A stretch of DNA of 64,000 nucleotides, taken from NCBI RefSeq assembly GCF_014696615.1, contig NZ_JACJQJ010000008.1, positions 124,001-188,000 on the forward strand, written 5' to 3'. Source of the DNA: Nostoc linckia FACHB-104. Its GTDB lineage: Bacteria > Cyanobacteriota > Cyanobacteriia > Cyanobacteriales > Nostocaceae. Numbering within the stretch: position 1 is the first letter of the stretch; each line of letters starts with the position of its first letter. This document shows positions 36,584-45,882 of this stretch, piece after piece. A model generated the notes under the pieces. The model ran no database searches. It saw nothing but the letters and a program-made list of their open reading frames with translations, and was not told where the DNA came from. The translations under genes were made by a program, and so were the position numbers.

Positions 36584-37186
36584 TAAATAAGAACATGAAG
36601 GGAATGGTAAGTACAGCTATTTTACTTGAGTAGTTTGTCGGATTACGACAGAATAATTGCTGCTTTGCCAATTTAAATTGATTCATAGCGGTGCAGGGAT
36701 TGGGAAAGACAAGCTTTGCGTCCAGTTACCGTTGGTATCGCACTCTGAATTGACGCAGTATATGCAAAAGTAATCAAGATATGCGATCGCCTAGGTATAG
36801 CGGTTAATAGCATCCAACCCTGATGGCTAAATACTTTGCATCTTTCCTATATTATCAAAGACTAAAATAGTAATAATTTATTGCACCACACTAGAGATTT
36901 TAGCTTAGATAAGAGTTGGCACTATTTACTTTAGATAAATTGGCTCTAATAAATTACGAAAAAATACTGTTAACTCTTATGTGAGGTTAATTTTATTAAT
37001 TTGTTTTCATAAAATTATTAGAATAATTTTAATAATATTTACTGGTATTTATACGGTTGTATTAAATATTTTTTATAAAAACAGGTTGAAATATTAAAAT
37101 TATGTCAAAGAATTAATCAAGAGTGTTTGTATACATAAAAATACCGTTAATATAGAAATATATTTATCAAGACAAAATGCATAAAA
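36584..37186. other. Intergenic region before the glycine-rich peptide gene
   Basis: About 600 bp. The first 250 bp have average composition with one HIP1 site near 36783; the remainder is very AT-rich (long AT stretches around 36950-37140). No gene or array was recognised. Presumably holds the promoter of the peptide gene at 37187. Confidence 0.5.
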
Positions 37187-37456
37187 ATGAAGAAGATAAA
37201 ACCAGATGAACGTAGAAAACCAAAGGAAAATAGCAAAATTATGCAATTAGGCGAATTGACCGAACTTAGCGACGAAGAACTGGAATTAGTAGTAGGAGGT
37301 ACAGAGACTGTAGGCGAAAATGCTAGCATTTCTATTGGTACGAAAAAAACTACCGTGGACATTAGTGATGTTATGCCACTAGCTTGGACTCCTGGTGGTG
37401 GCGGTAGTACTGGTGGTACTGGTGGCGGTGGTAATGGTGGTTCTGGTGGTTGGTAA
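37187..37456 (+). CDS. Double-glycine leader peptide with glycine-rich core (peptide A)
   Basis: 89 residues. The first 38 look like a double-glycine leader: basic N-terminus, then LGELTELSDEELELVVGG, the pattern cleaved by C39 peptidases of ABC exporters. The 51-residue core starts TETVGENAS and ends in a glycine-rich tail (GGGGSTGGTGGGGNGGSGGW). It has no cysteine. Leader residues match peptide B at 37790 (K.x.Q L..L.ELSD.E.ELVVGG). No transporter is adjacent; C39 exporters lie at 53 and 61 kb. A bacteriocin or microcin-like secreted peptide is the best guess; activity unknown. Confidence 0.75.
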   Translation: MKKIKPDERRKPKENSKIMQLGELTELSDEELELVVGGTETVGENASISIGTKKTTVDISDVMPLAWTPGGGGSTGGTGGGGNGGSGGW

Positions 37457-37789
37457 TTTTTATCTTTTTTATGCTATTTGTCAAACAGTAAAGGTTCTAA
37501 ATTTCCCCTGATTAAACAATAAAACATGAGGCAGATTATCAAAGGAATTAGAGCCAAACTATTCAGACATTTAATTTGATGGCAACAGGTAATTGCGAAT
37601 CTTAAATCTTGATAATCAGCAACAATAATTTCATATTGATAGTTGCTATTTTTCAAGAGATTAACTGTTGGTTAACCGGAGAAAGTGATACTTCTTGTAG
37701 TAGTTTTGCTGGACTCATAATATCTGTGGAAACACCAAGCTTTTATGGTCATACAGTAGAGAATTTTTATCTAGAGGTTAAAGAGTAAC
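37457..37789. other. Spacer between the two peptide genes
   Basis: About 330 bp. A plus-strand frame of about 59 codons without ATG (ending EVKE at 37788, one base before the peptide B ATG) and a 60-codon minus-strand frame (37474-37656) cross it. Neither has a recognisable family or good start. The space probably holds the promoter of peptide B; a GAGG ribosome site is at 37773-37776. Confidence 0.4.
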
Positions 37790-38014
37790 ATGACGGCGAA
37801 AAATCACAGAAATAATTACCAAAAACATCAACAAGATAGCAAAATAAACCAGTTATCTGCATTGAAAGAACTCAGCGATTGTGAAGCCGAACTAGTTGTA
37901 GGTGGTTGGGGGAGTGGTGGTGGATCTGGTAGTGGATCTGGTGGTGGATCTGGTAGTGGATCTGGTGGTGGATTTGGTATTGGTGGTTGGGATGACCCCC
38001 ATAGAACCTGTTAA
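37790..38014 (+). CDS. Double-glycine leader peptide with Gly-Ser core (peptide B)
   Basis: 74 residues. Leader of 39 residues ending LKELSDCEAELVVGG, matching peptide A. The 35-residue core begins WGSGGG, is almost only Gly and Ser, and ends FGIGGWDDPHRTC with a single cysteine. Part of the core is coded by two exact copies of a 24-bp unit (37922-37969). Such Gly/Ser-rich cores resemble microcin-type peptides, but no modification enzyme lies nearby. Likely secreted after cleavage by a C39 exporter. Confidence 0.75.
   Translation: MTAKNHRNNYQKHQQDSKINQLSALKELSDCEAELVVGGWGSGGGSGSGSGGGSGSGSGGGFGIGGWDDPHRTC
37922..37969 (+). repeat. Two tandem 24-bp units in the peptide B core
   Basis: Exact repeat of GGATCTGGTAGTGGATCTGG plus TGGT (24 bp), coding GSGSGSGG. 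Continues imperfectly on both sides. Confidence 0.9.
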
Positions 38015-38115
38015 AGAACTTTAGGCAAAAACTTGCGGAAAATTTGTGTAACAATACTGCACTGATTAAGAATCTTGGGTGTCTGCCAATGTGGTTCAGA
38101 TCAGCAACAACCCTT

Positions 38116-38144
38116 AACCCCGGTTTCTTGAGTAAATCGGGGTT
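38116..38144 (+). terminator. Hairpin after peptide B
   Basis: AACCCCG...CGGGGTT, 7-bp stem with a 15-base loop, about 100 bp after the peptide B stop codon. Only a weak T-run follows. Confidence 0.45.
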
Positions 38145-38273
38145 ATTCTCACGCAAATTTACCTTAATTAAAGGGATTGAAAGACAGGAGTAAGTGAACG
38201 CTACCTTTTGATCAATCAGTTATCTAATTTTTGAGATTAGAGAAGACATTTTAGTTACTCAGTAGCTAAGATT

Positions 38274-41200
38274 ATGTCGTCTAACAAGAGAAATGCAAAA
38301 ACTATGCCAACGACAAAAAAACAGAGCCAATTTGTCAATGTCAAAATATTGCTAGGCTTACCTTTTATTCTATGGTCGTTGGCAAATATCAGATTAAGTG
38401 CATCTGCACAAATTATCCCAGATCATACCCTGCCTAATAATACAATTGTCACTAATGATAGTGCCACTTTTAACATTGATGGTGGTACCAGAGCAGGGAA
38501 TAATTTATTTCACAGTTTTGAACAGTTTTCCCTACTTACAGGACAAACAGCATCTTTTAATAATCCTACTGATATTCAAAATATTATCAGCCGCGTCACT
38601 GGCAGCGCTATCTCTAATATTGATGGTTTAATCCGCACCCAAGGCACAGCTAACCTATTTCTTATCAACCCTAATGGTATTGTTTTTGGCGCTAGTGCTT
38701 CTCTAAATATTGGTGGTTCTTTTATTGCCTCAACAGCCAATAGCATTAAATTTACTGATGGTAGTGAGTTTAGTGCTACCAGTCCTCAAGCACACCCGCT
38801 ACTCACAGTTAGTACTCCGCTGGGGTTGCAATATGGGCCTACTAATACAGGTGTGATTAGCGTGAATGGCCCAGGAAATAATACAGGTTTTAATCCAGAT
38901 AACTTTTCTGTAATTACAGACAATAGACCTTTGGGACTTCAAGTACAGTCACAGAAAACCCTCGCTTTGGTAGGTGGCGATATTGCGATCGCTGGGGGTA
39001 ATCTGACTGCACAAGAAGGACGAATTGAGCTAGGAAGTGTTGGCACAAACAGTTTCGTCAAACTCAATCCTATTACCTCTGGTTGGGAATTGAGTTATGA
39101 GGATGTTAATAGTTTTCAAGATATTAGTCTTTCGCAAGCAGCTTCTCTAGAAGTCAGCGGCAATATTGGTGGTACTATCCAGTTACAGGGGCGTAATATC
39201 CAAGTCAAAGATGCCTCTGCGATGTTGGCAAATACTTTGGGTAATGGTTCTGGGGGAACGCTAAGCATTAAGGGAGATTCAGTAGCAGTCAGTGGCAGTT
39301 CGGTATCACCAATTCCTTTTATCACTTATTTATCTACCGATGTGGCTCCAGGAGCCACTGGTAATGGCGGCAATTTATTTATTGATACAAAAAGTTTGCT
39401 GGTTGCTGGTGGCGCTCAGATTTCTAGTGGAACCTTTGGTTCTGGTAATGCCGGAACTTTAACAGTTAAAGCCCAAGAAGTAGAATTGACTGGTGGTTCA
39501 CGTGTGGCGGGTTCTAGCGGCTTATTTACACCAGTTGCGCCCGGAGCCACAGGTAATGGCGGTAACTTAGTTATTGAAACAGATAACTTATTAATTACTA
39601 ATGGCGCACAGGCATTTGCTAATACCTTTGGCTTCGGAAATGCCGGGAATATTCAACTAAACGCGACAAATATACAGTTAATTGGTGCTTCACGGGGTGG
39701 GATTCCCAGTGGCATATTTGCTAATTCAGAATCTGGTACCCAAGGATCTGGCGGTAATATAACTATTGATACACAAAACTTATATGTTGCTGATGGCGCT
39801 AGGATGGCAGTCAGCACCTTCAACTCAAAAGATGGGGGAATTTTAACAGTTAAGGCAAAAGATATAGAGTTAGTAGGAGGTGCAGCTAGTGTTGGCTCCA
39901 GTGGCTTATTTGCCAATGTGGAATCAGGAGCTACAGGTAATGGCGGCCAATTGTTGGTTGATACCGACAGCTTGCGAATGGCTGATGGCGCACAGATAGC
40001 AGCATTAACCTTTGGCTCTGGAAATGCAGGAACTGTGCAAGTGAAAGCAAATCAGATGCAACTAAGTGGTAGTTCTCCAGGCGGGTTACCCAGCGGTTTA
40101 TTAGCAAATGTGGAATCAGGCGCTACGGGGAATGGTGGCAATTTATTCATTGATACTCAGAGTTTACAGTTGATCAATGGCGCTCAAATTGGCACAGGTA
40201 CGTTTAGTTCTGGAAATGCTGGAGATTTAAATATTCAGGCAAATGATGTAGAACTCATAGGTAGTTCTAGTAATGCGCCTAGCCTGATATTTACTACTGT
40301 TACCTCTAATGCTACAGGTAAGGGGGGAAATTTAAACCTAGATACCGGAACCTTGCGGCTGATAGATGGAGGCCAAATTGCTAGTAGTACTGCTGGCTCT
40401 GGAAATGCAGGGAATTTGATAGTCAAAGCTACTGATATAGAAGCTGTAGGATTTAGCGAACAAGGACGCAGTGGTTTATTTGCTAGTGCAATTCAAGGAA
40501 ATGGTGATGGCGGTAACTTAGCGATCGCAACTGATAATTTAACTCTTAAAGATGGGGGCATTATTAGTGCTAGTAATTTCCACAGCATTAACTCTAATAT
40601 TTCACCAGGGCAAGGAAAAGCTGGGAATATTCAAATTGCAGCTGGTGCTATTTTACTAGATAACACCTCTTCGGAAAATCCCGCTAGCATCACCGCATCT
40701 ACATTATCTGGTGGTGGCGGTAACATCTTGTTGACTATGCAACAATCATTAACTGCTCGCAATGGTAGTCAAATATCTGCTGACACTAAAGGCAGTGGTG
40801 ATGGCGGTAGTATTAATATTAATGCTGACTCTCTAGAATTTACAACTGGCGCTTATTTAACTACCAGTACTGCAGGCAAAGGCAATGCAGGTTTGATTAA
40901 TATTGATGCCCGTTCTATTTTGTTTGATGGCTATAGTAATGGATTATTTACAGGTGCTTTTAGCGAAGCTAAAGCAGAATCACAAGGCAATGGCGGCAAT
41001 ATTCAAGTTACAAGTGATATTTTGAAGTTGAATAATCAAGCTCGCATATCGACTAATAGTGCAGGAATGGGTCAAGCGGGTAATATTACGATCAACGCTC
41101 AACAAATACAAACCAATCAAGGCAAAATTGTTGCAACTTCTACTCAAACTGGTGGTGGGAATTTAAACTTAACGAGTAATTTATTGTTGCTCAATAACAA

Positions 41201-41819
41201 TAGTTTAATTAGTACTAGTGTGTTAGATAGTAATGGTGGTGGTGGCAATATTTATATTAATTCTGATTTTGTTTTAGCTCACAATCATAGTGATATTAGA
41301 GCTAATGCTGTATTTGGGCCAGGAGGTAATATTCAAATACAAACTCAAGGTATTTTCTTTTCTACAGATAGCACAATTGATGCCAGTTCTCAATTTGGAG
41401 TGAATGGTATTGTCACAATTACTAACTTAGAAACCAGTAAAAATATTGCCAACATAGAATTATCAAAAAATATCATAGACTCTAATCAGCAGATTGCTGC
41501 TAGTTGTCGAGGCGATCGCGCCAATAATTTTGTCGTCACAGGACGGGGTGGATTACCAGAAAATCCTACTGATGCTATTCTTGGTAAGACTATTTGGACA
41601 GATTTACGTGAGTTCTCTCCAAAAGTAGGAGTGGAGCAAAAAGCAGGAGACAGAAAACAAGAAGCTCTGCCACAAATATCTCAAAATACGCCATCCGTAA
41701 TTATTGAGGCTCAAGGATGGACAATCAATAGTAATGGACAACTAGAGCTAATAGCGAATTCTCCGAATACTATTCCTCCCGTATCTAGCAATTCTGCACC
41801 TACTTGCAGAGCAATATAG
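38274..41819 (+). CDS. Filamentous haemagglutinin N-terminal domain protein (secreted beta-helix)
   Basis: 1181 residues. A long signal peptide (about 1-46, ending LSASAQ) is followed by the TPS/haemagglutination activity domain (about 47-220: FNIDGGTRAGNNLFHSFEQF, LFLINPNGIVFG). Residues about 355-800 hold seven imperfect repeats of about 64 residues (ATGNGGNL.IDT..L...GAQI...TFGSGNAG), a right-handed beta-helix. The C-terminus has CRGDRANNFVVTGRGGLPENP, conserved in cyanobacterial members. Proteins of this type are exported through a TpsB outer-membrane partner; none is in the window. It may serve adhesion or surface coating. Confidence 0.9.
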   Translation: MSSNKRNAKTMPTTKKQSQFVNVKILLGLPFILWSLANIRLSASAQIIPDHTLPNNTIVTNDSATFNIDGGTRAGNNLFHSFEQFSLLTGQTASFNNPTDIQNIISRVTGSAISNIDGLIRTQGTANLFLINPNGIVFGASASLNIGGSFIASTANSIKFTDGSEFSATSPQAHPLLTVSTPLGLQYGPTNTGVISVNGPGNNTGFNPDNFSVITDNRPLGLQVQSQKTLALVGGDIAIAGGNLTAQEGRIELGSVGTNSFVKLNPITSGWELSYEDVNSFQDISLSQAASLEVSGNIGGTIQLQGRNIQVKDASAMLANTLGNGSGGTLSIKGDSVAVSGSSVSPIPFITYLSTDVAPGATGNGGNLFIDTKSLLVAGGAQISSGTFGSGNAGTLTVKAQEVELTGGSRVAGSSGLFTPVAPGATGNGGNLVIETDNLLITNGAQAFANTFGFGNAGNIQLNATNIQLIGASRGGIPSGIFANSESGTQGSGGNITIDTQNLYVADGARMAVSTFNSKDGGILTVKAKDIELVGGAASVGSSGLFANVESGATGNGGQLLVDTDSLRMADGAQIAALTFGSGNAGTVQVKANQMQLSGSSPGGLPSGLLANVESGATGNGGNLFIDTQSLQLINGAQIGTGTFSSGNAGDLNIQANDVELIGSSSNAPSLIFTTVTSNATGKGGNLNLDTGTLRLIDGGQIASSTAGSGNAGNLIVKATDIEAVGFSEQGRSGLFASAIQGNGDGGNLAIATDNLTLKDGGIISASNFHSINSNISPGQGKAGNIQIAAGAILLDNTSSENPASITASTLSGGGGNILLTMQQSLTARNGSQISADTKGSGDGGSININADSLEFTTGAYLTTSTAGKGNAGLINIDARSILFDGYSNGLFTGAFSEAKAESQGNGGNIQVTSDILKLNNQARISTNSAGMGQAGNITINAQQIQTNQGKIVATSTQTGGGNLNLTSNLLLLNNNSLISTSVLDSNGGGGNIYINSDFVLAHNHSDIRANAVFGPGGNIQIQTQGIFFSTDSTIDASSQFGVNGIVTITNLETSKNIANIELSKNIIDSNQQIAASCRGDRANNFVVTGRGGLPENPTDAILGKTIWTDLREFSPKVGVEQKAGDRKQEALPQISQNTPSVIIEAQGWTINSNGQLELIANSPNTIPPVSSNSAPTCRAI

Positions 41820-41879
41820 GAATCCGCTTTGATTTCTGAAATTATTTGCGTAGAGAGGGAAGAGGAAGAAGAAATATAA

Positions 41880-41904
41880 TAGGATGCGTTAATAACGCAT
41901 CCTA
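41880..41904. terminator. Bidirectional hairpin TAGGATGCGTT...AACGCATCCTA
   Basis: Perfect 11-bp inverted repeat with a 3-base loop between the convergent haemagglutinin-type gene and the 134-residue gene, whose stop codon it abuts. Part of a GATGCGTTA palindrome family seen also at 60857 and 63752. Confidence 0.6.
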
Positions 41905-42309
41905 CTAATTGTTTTGCAAATATTCAATTGCTGCTGCTAATTTTGAAGAATATCCTTCAGCAAATCTTTCAAACCACAGCCCTTCAGGTGAAAATGGATC
42001 TAATTTAGCTAGCCATTCTTCTGCCTGTTTTTTCAAAGCTGCTAGTTGTTTTGCTTTCAGTTGTTCTTGGCGAATACGTTCTTGCTCTAATTCTTGCTGT
42101 CGTTGCAATTCTTCAGCTGCATCGACTTGGGCAAAATCAGCTTTCACTTCGTCCAAAAGGTTATCGATTAATGAGACTGCTTTTGGTGATGTTGGGAACG
42201 CAGGTTGGGCTATACCTAGCTGAGGCTGAGGCTGTGGCTGAGGTTGAGAGGGTTTCGGTTCCTGATATTCATTTTTGAGTTCTGCTAACAGCTTATCAAT
42301 GGCATCCAT
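41905..42309 (-). CDS. Small coiled-coil protein next to vWA genes
   Basis: 134 residues, no named family recognised. The N-terminus MDAIDKLLAELKNEY is followed by a proline-glutamine repeat (PQPQPQPQ), a second similar helix (SLIDNLLDEVKADF), a charged coiled coil (about 63-95) and a C-terminal WLAKLDPFSPEGLWFERFAEGY. The two LID.LL.E(L/V)K helices look like an internal duplication. It lies 122 bp downstream of three tandem vWA genes on the same strand and may be part of the same unit. Confidence 0.65.
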   Translation of the reverse strand: MDAIDKLLAELKNEYQEPKPSQPQPQPQPQLGIAQPAFPTSPKAVSLIDNLLDEVKADFAQVDAAEELQRQQELEQERIRQEQLKAKQLAALKKQAEEWLAKLDPFSPEGLWFERFAEGYSSKLAAAIEYLQNN

Positions 42310-42431
42310 TGTCTGATTCCTGTAAACAAGATTAACACCACTTTATGCCTATACTAGTTTCTAGCCCATAGTTCCTTGTCCTTTTTCATCCCTGATTGGT
42401 ATACACCGGGAATGATGGCTACTGATCGGCT

Positions 42432-43037
42432 CTAGTCATTAATGGCATTTAGTAGCACTTCTGCAAGGCTCATATCTTCCATATCTTCCATTGTAACTGT
42501 GTCGCAGATATCAAACTTAGCACCAGCTCCTTGGAGTTCATCATCTAAGACTTTGAGGAAGCGAGTAGCGTTAGCATCTGTACCCACTTGAATGAAAGAA
42601 ATAGCTAACTCTTCATCTCGATCCATTCTGCGAGAAGCTTCGATGATGACTTTCATTACAGCTTTGCGATCGTCTGGTTCACCATCAGTAACAACTAAAA
42701 TTGTCTCACCATTGGGCTTAGTTTGATTAGCAGCTTTGCGTTGAAAGTAATCATCAGTTGCGTGTTTGAGGACTCCTGCCAAATCAGTAGTTCCAGATGG
42801 ATCATTTTCTCGGAAAATTTGTGATACTTTCGCAGATGTCACATTTTCATAGCGTTTAAATTTACCAGAAAAGACATAAATAGTAATACCATCCGGGTCA
42901 AATTGTTCGCATTTACTAGCTAGGGCTAAAGTTGATTCTTGTGCAGCTAGCCATCTGGTTCTACCACCTTTTTGATCCGGGGTAGCCATACTGCCACTTT
43001 TATCAATAATTAAAGTGTAATCACGATTTTCTAGCAT
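42432..43037 (-). CDS. von Willebrand factor A domain protein, copy 1
   Basis: 201 residues from the ATG at 43037 (ribosome site GGAGAC); a TTG at 43052 is not needed. A single vWA domain with a MIDAS site: DKSGSMATPDQ (Asp12), Thr in TTDLAGVL, and Asp in VVTDGEPDDR. Such small proteins resemble TerY-type vWA proteins and usually mediate metal-dependent protein binding. No membrane segment or signal peptide. Third in a tandem set of three paralogues, all on the minus strand. Confidence 0.88.
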   Translation of the reverse strand: MLENRDYTLIIDKSGSMATPDQKGGRTRWLAAQESTLALASKCEQFDPDGITIYVFSGKFKRYENVTSAKVSQIFRENDPSGTTDLAGVLKHATDDYFQRKAANQTKPNGETILVVTDGEPDDRKAVMKVIIEASRRMDRDEELAISFIQVGTDANATRFLKVLDDELQGAGAKFDICDTVTMEDMEDMSLAEVLLNAIND

Positions 43038-43188
43038 TTCTAATGTCTCCAAGTATGTAGTAAAAAATTTTAATTTAGTAGGGCAGCTAAAGCTTAATCG
43101 CTAAATTTATGATTTCTCTCTGATGATTAATCTCTCATTTATTTGCATTGAGATTTTTGTATACATCCGAGAGAAAAATATTGATTAC

Positions 43189-43794
43189 TCAATCATTGAT
43201 TGCCTGAATCAATACATCCGTAAGACTCATATCTTCTAATTGCTCTAAAGTAATTGTGTCACAAATATCAAATTTAGCACCAACAGTTTGTAGTTCATCA
43301 TCTAAAGCATGGAGAAACTTAGTTGCTTTACTATCAGCACCAACTTGAATTAGCGAAATCCTTAATTCTTGAGGATTTTCTAACCGTTTAGTTGCATTGA
43401 TAATTACCTCAAAAACTGCTTGGCGATCGCCTGGTGTACCATCTGTAACAACTAGAATTACTTCTCCTGCTGACTTGGTTTTTCCCTCTGCTTTACGTTT
43501 AAAATAGTTATTAATTGCGTCTTGCAGTACACCTGCTAAATTGGTCGTATCTCCAGGAATATTTTCTGTAAAAATTTGCTTTACTTTGGCTGATGTAACG
43601 TAATCGTATCGCTTAAAGCCTTTGGCAAATAGATAAATAGTAATACCATCCAAGTCGAACTCTTCACATCTAGCCGCTAAGGCAAATGTTGATTCCTGTA
43701 ATGCGTTCCATCTACTGGTACCATTTTTTTGATCTGTGGTAGCCATGCTAGCACTTTGATCAATAATTAAGGTGTAATCCCGATTTTCTAGCAT
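43189..43794 (-). CDS. von Willebrand factor A domain protein, copy 2
   Basis: 201 residues from the ATG at 43794, preceded by TTGGAGAT. Same length and layout as copies 1 and 3. MIDAS reads DQSASMATTDQ, so the DxSxS core is kept but Gly is replaced by Ala; the later motif is VVTDGTPGDR, where the acidic pair after the core differs from its neighbours. It is the most divergent of the three (NIPGDTTNLAGVL). Likely a metal-binding vWA domain. Confidence 0.87.
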   Translation of the reverse strand: MLENRDYTLIIDQSASMATTDQKNGTSRWNALQESTFALAARCEEFDLDGITIYLFAKGFKRYDYVTSAKVKQIFTENIPGDTTNLAGVLQDAINNYFKRKAEGKTKSAGEVILVVTDGTPGDRQAVFEVIINATKRLENPQELRISLIQVGADSKATKFLHALDDELQTVGAKFDICDTITLEQLEDMSLTDVLIQAIND

Positions 43795-43856
43795 GGTTAA
43801 TATCTCCAATCATTGCTCATAATTTATTTAGATAACTCCGACATAACTCAATACGA

Positions 43857-44462
43857 TCAATCAACGATCGCATTCATCAGTACATCTGTAAGACTCATCT
43901 CTTCTAAGTCTTCTAAAGTCACAGTGTCGCAAATATCAAATTTAGCACCAACACTTTGTAACTGGTCATCTAAAGCTTTAAGAAACTTGGTAGCTTGGGG
44001 ATCTGAACCAACTTGAATGATGGAAATTGCTAATTCTTCATCTTTATCCATTTGACGAGTAGCATTGATAATCACTTCAAAGACGGCTTTGCGATCATCT
44101 GGTTCACCATCAGTAATGACTATAATGGTCTCCCCATTAGGTTTTGTTGTCCCTGCAGCTTTACGCTTAAAGTAATTATTGAGTGCGTCTTGGAGTACAC
44201 CTGCTAAATTTGTCGTCCCAGCAGGATCGTTTTCTTGGAATATCTGTGCAACTTTCGCTGATGTCACGTCATCATAGCGTTTAAATCTGCCAGAAAACAC
44301 GTAAACAGTAATCCCATCAGGGTCAAATTGCTCGCACTTTCTCGCCAAGGCTAAAGTTGATTCTTGGGCTATCTCCCATCTATTTCTACCACCCGCTTGG
44401 TCAGGGGTGGACATGCTGCCGCTTTTGTCAATGATTAATGTATAGTCACGGTCACTCATCAT
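43857..44462 (-). CDS. von Willebrand factor A domain protein, copy 3
   Basis: 201 residues; tandem ATGs at 44462 and 44459, preceded by AAAGGGA. MIDAS DKSGSMSTPDQ, NDPAGTTNLAGVL and VITDGEPDDR are intact. It is first of the tandem trio in the direction of transcription; spacing to copy 2 is 62 bp and from copy 2 to copy 1 about 150 bp, so they may be one operon. Copies 1 and 3 are more alike than either is to copy 2. Confidence 0.88.
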   Translation of the reverse strand: MMSDRDYTLIIDKSGSMSTPDQAGGRNRWEIAQESTLALARKCEQFDPDGITVYVFSGRFKRYDDVTSAKVAQIFQENDPAGTTNLAGVLQDALNNYFKRKAAGTTKPNGETIIVITDGEPDDRKAVFEVIINATRQMDKDEELAISIIQVGSDPQATKFLKALDDQLQSVGAKFDICDTVTLEDLEEMSLTDVLMNAIVD

Positions 44463-44670
44463 AGTATCCCTTTGATTGTTACCCTGTGGTTCTAGTCTAA
44501 CTGTTGGCTAATAGTAAGACATCTGTCGAAGATGCTTTGTAATATTGATTCAATTAGCCAATAAATCTGTATTATTTTATGCTATAAATTACTGATTAAC
44601 ACGTAATAACTGGCACGAGTTCTGGCTTTGGTATTGTAGAGCGAAAGCAAAATCAGGTTGCCATAGTATT

Positions 44671-44694
44671 AGAGACGTTGTAGGCAACGTCTCT
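44671..44694. terminator. Hairpin AGAGACGTTG-TAGG-CAACGTCTCT with adjoining repeat
   Basis: Perfect 10-bp stem with a 4-base loop about 45 bp after the comB stop codon (minus strand). Next to it, at 44694-44729, are AAATCTA/AAATCCA heptamers. Possibly a comB terminator and also a dispersed repeat. Confidence 0.55.
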
Positions 44695-44737
44695 AAATCC
44701 GAAATCTAAAATCTAAAATCCAAAATTGGTATAATGA

Positions 44738-45475
44738 CTAACTCAGAGATTTTAATACTCCCTGTTCTTGCTGTATAGGCAACACATCTAAAATATCGGT
44801 TTGGGAACAGTATTTTAGATCTTCATCACATTCCAGGCGCAGTAAACGTTTACCGTGACTGGCTTGTTGTAGCAGTCCTAACAAGTTATTTTGCCATTGA
44901 GAGTAGAGCGCGATCGCACTAATCACTTCATCATTACCAGCTATGTCATCTGGTGATAATTGAGTATGTTGCAAAATACTATGGGCGATCGCACCTGCAC
45001 ATACTGTATCTTCTAAAGAAAAACTGCCTTCCCAACCCGATCCCACAATCCAGACTGTCTCAGGTTGCTTTTCTAGGAGAAAGTTAACTACTGCAGCACG
45101 GTTGATCAAGGCTGCTGCGATGACAGTTGGAGCATCTTGTATCCGCTTTAAGGCACGTGTACCATTGGTGGTACTGATAAATAAGCGCCTCCCTTGTACA
45201 AGTTCTGGTGTGCAATCTAGGGGAGAATTACCCAATTCAAAACCAGCGACTTTTGCACCGCCACGTTCTCCGGCTCGCAGTCGTTTCACTGGGGGCCATT
45301 TTTCGCTGACTTCCATGAGTTGATCTAAATCGCTGAACACTTGTACAGCTTCGCCTCCAGCCGCCAAAACTGTAGCCATTGTGCTAGTAGCTCGCAGAAC
45401 ATCTACTGCGATCGCACATTCTGGGGCTTGATCTGTTGGAGTCAATTCCGGGGTGTGATAAACAAATAGCTTCAC
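44738..45475 (-). CDS. comB: 2-phosphosulfolactate phosphatase family protein (ComB)
   Basis: 245 residues, GTG start at 45475. Motifs fit the ComB family: [38 protein letters not shown] and [19 protein letters not shown]. In methanogens ComB dephosphorylates 2-phosphosulfolactate on the way to coenzyme M. Cyanobacteria do not make coenzyme M, so the substrate here may be different. Monocistronic, divergent from the sucrose-phosphate synthase gene. Confidence 0.93.
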   Translation of the reverse strand: MKLFVYHTPELTPTDQAPECAIAVDVLRATSTMATVLAAGGEAVQVFSDLDQLMEVSEKWPPVKRLRAGERGGAKVAGFELGNSPLDCTPELVQGRRLFISTTNGTRALKRIQDAPTVIAAALINRAAVVNFLLEKQPETVWIVGSGWEGSFSLEDTVCAGAIAHSILQHTQLSPDDIAGNDEVISAIALYSQWQNNLLGLLQQASHGKRLLRLECDEDLKYCSQTDILDVLPIQQEQGVLKSLS

Positions 45476-45882
45476 GTTTTAGATAAGCCTGATCTAATGC
45501 TGCCGAGATAACATTCTAACTACTTGGTGTGATCTAATTGATGAGGAATTGGCTAAGAAATCTCCACAGTGAATCATTGAAGATACTCTATGGATACCAT
45601 TATGGGTTTCTCTATACTTCTATGCTCAGAGCTTGTTTGGGCTGTTTTTGTCGTGGATTTTGAGTGTTGAGACTGCTGTTTTGAAACATCTTCTATGGAG
45701 TCAAGGAGTTAGCAATTTCTAGTGAGAGAGACGCGAGTTGCCGCATCCCCTAATATCCTCAGAGGAAATCTGTTCTATAATCTGCAAATACCTGGATAAT
45801 TTTATTTACCTGTAGCGATTAACAGTTATCTGTAGTAGATGCTGTTCTTAGGCTGGAATGCAGTCATGACGAGGAATGCACT
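45476..45882. promoter_or_regulatory. Divergent comB/sps promoter region
   Basis: About 400 bp with no gene or array. A GAGGAA ribosome site at 45871-45876 precedes the ATG at 45883. Confidence 0.5.

Noticed and set aside
37474-37656. Minus-strand 60-codon hydrophobic frame between the two peptide genes
   Set aside because: No ribosome site and no recognisable family; kept only as a note in the spacer entry.
37872-38156. Minus-strand frame of 94 codons opposite peptide B
   Set aside because: Its HHQIHYQIHH repeats are just the complement of the Gly/Ser repeat; no ribosome site or family.
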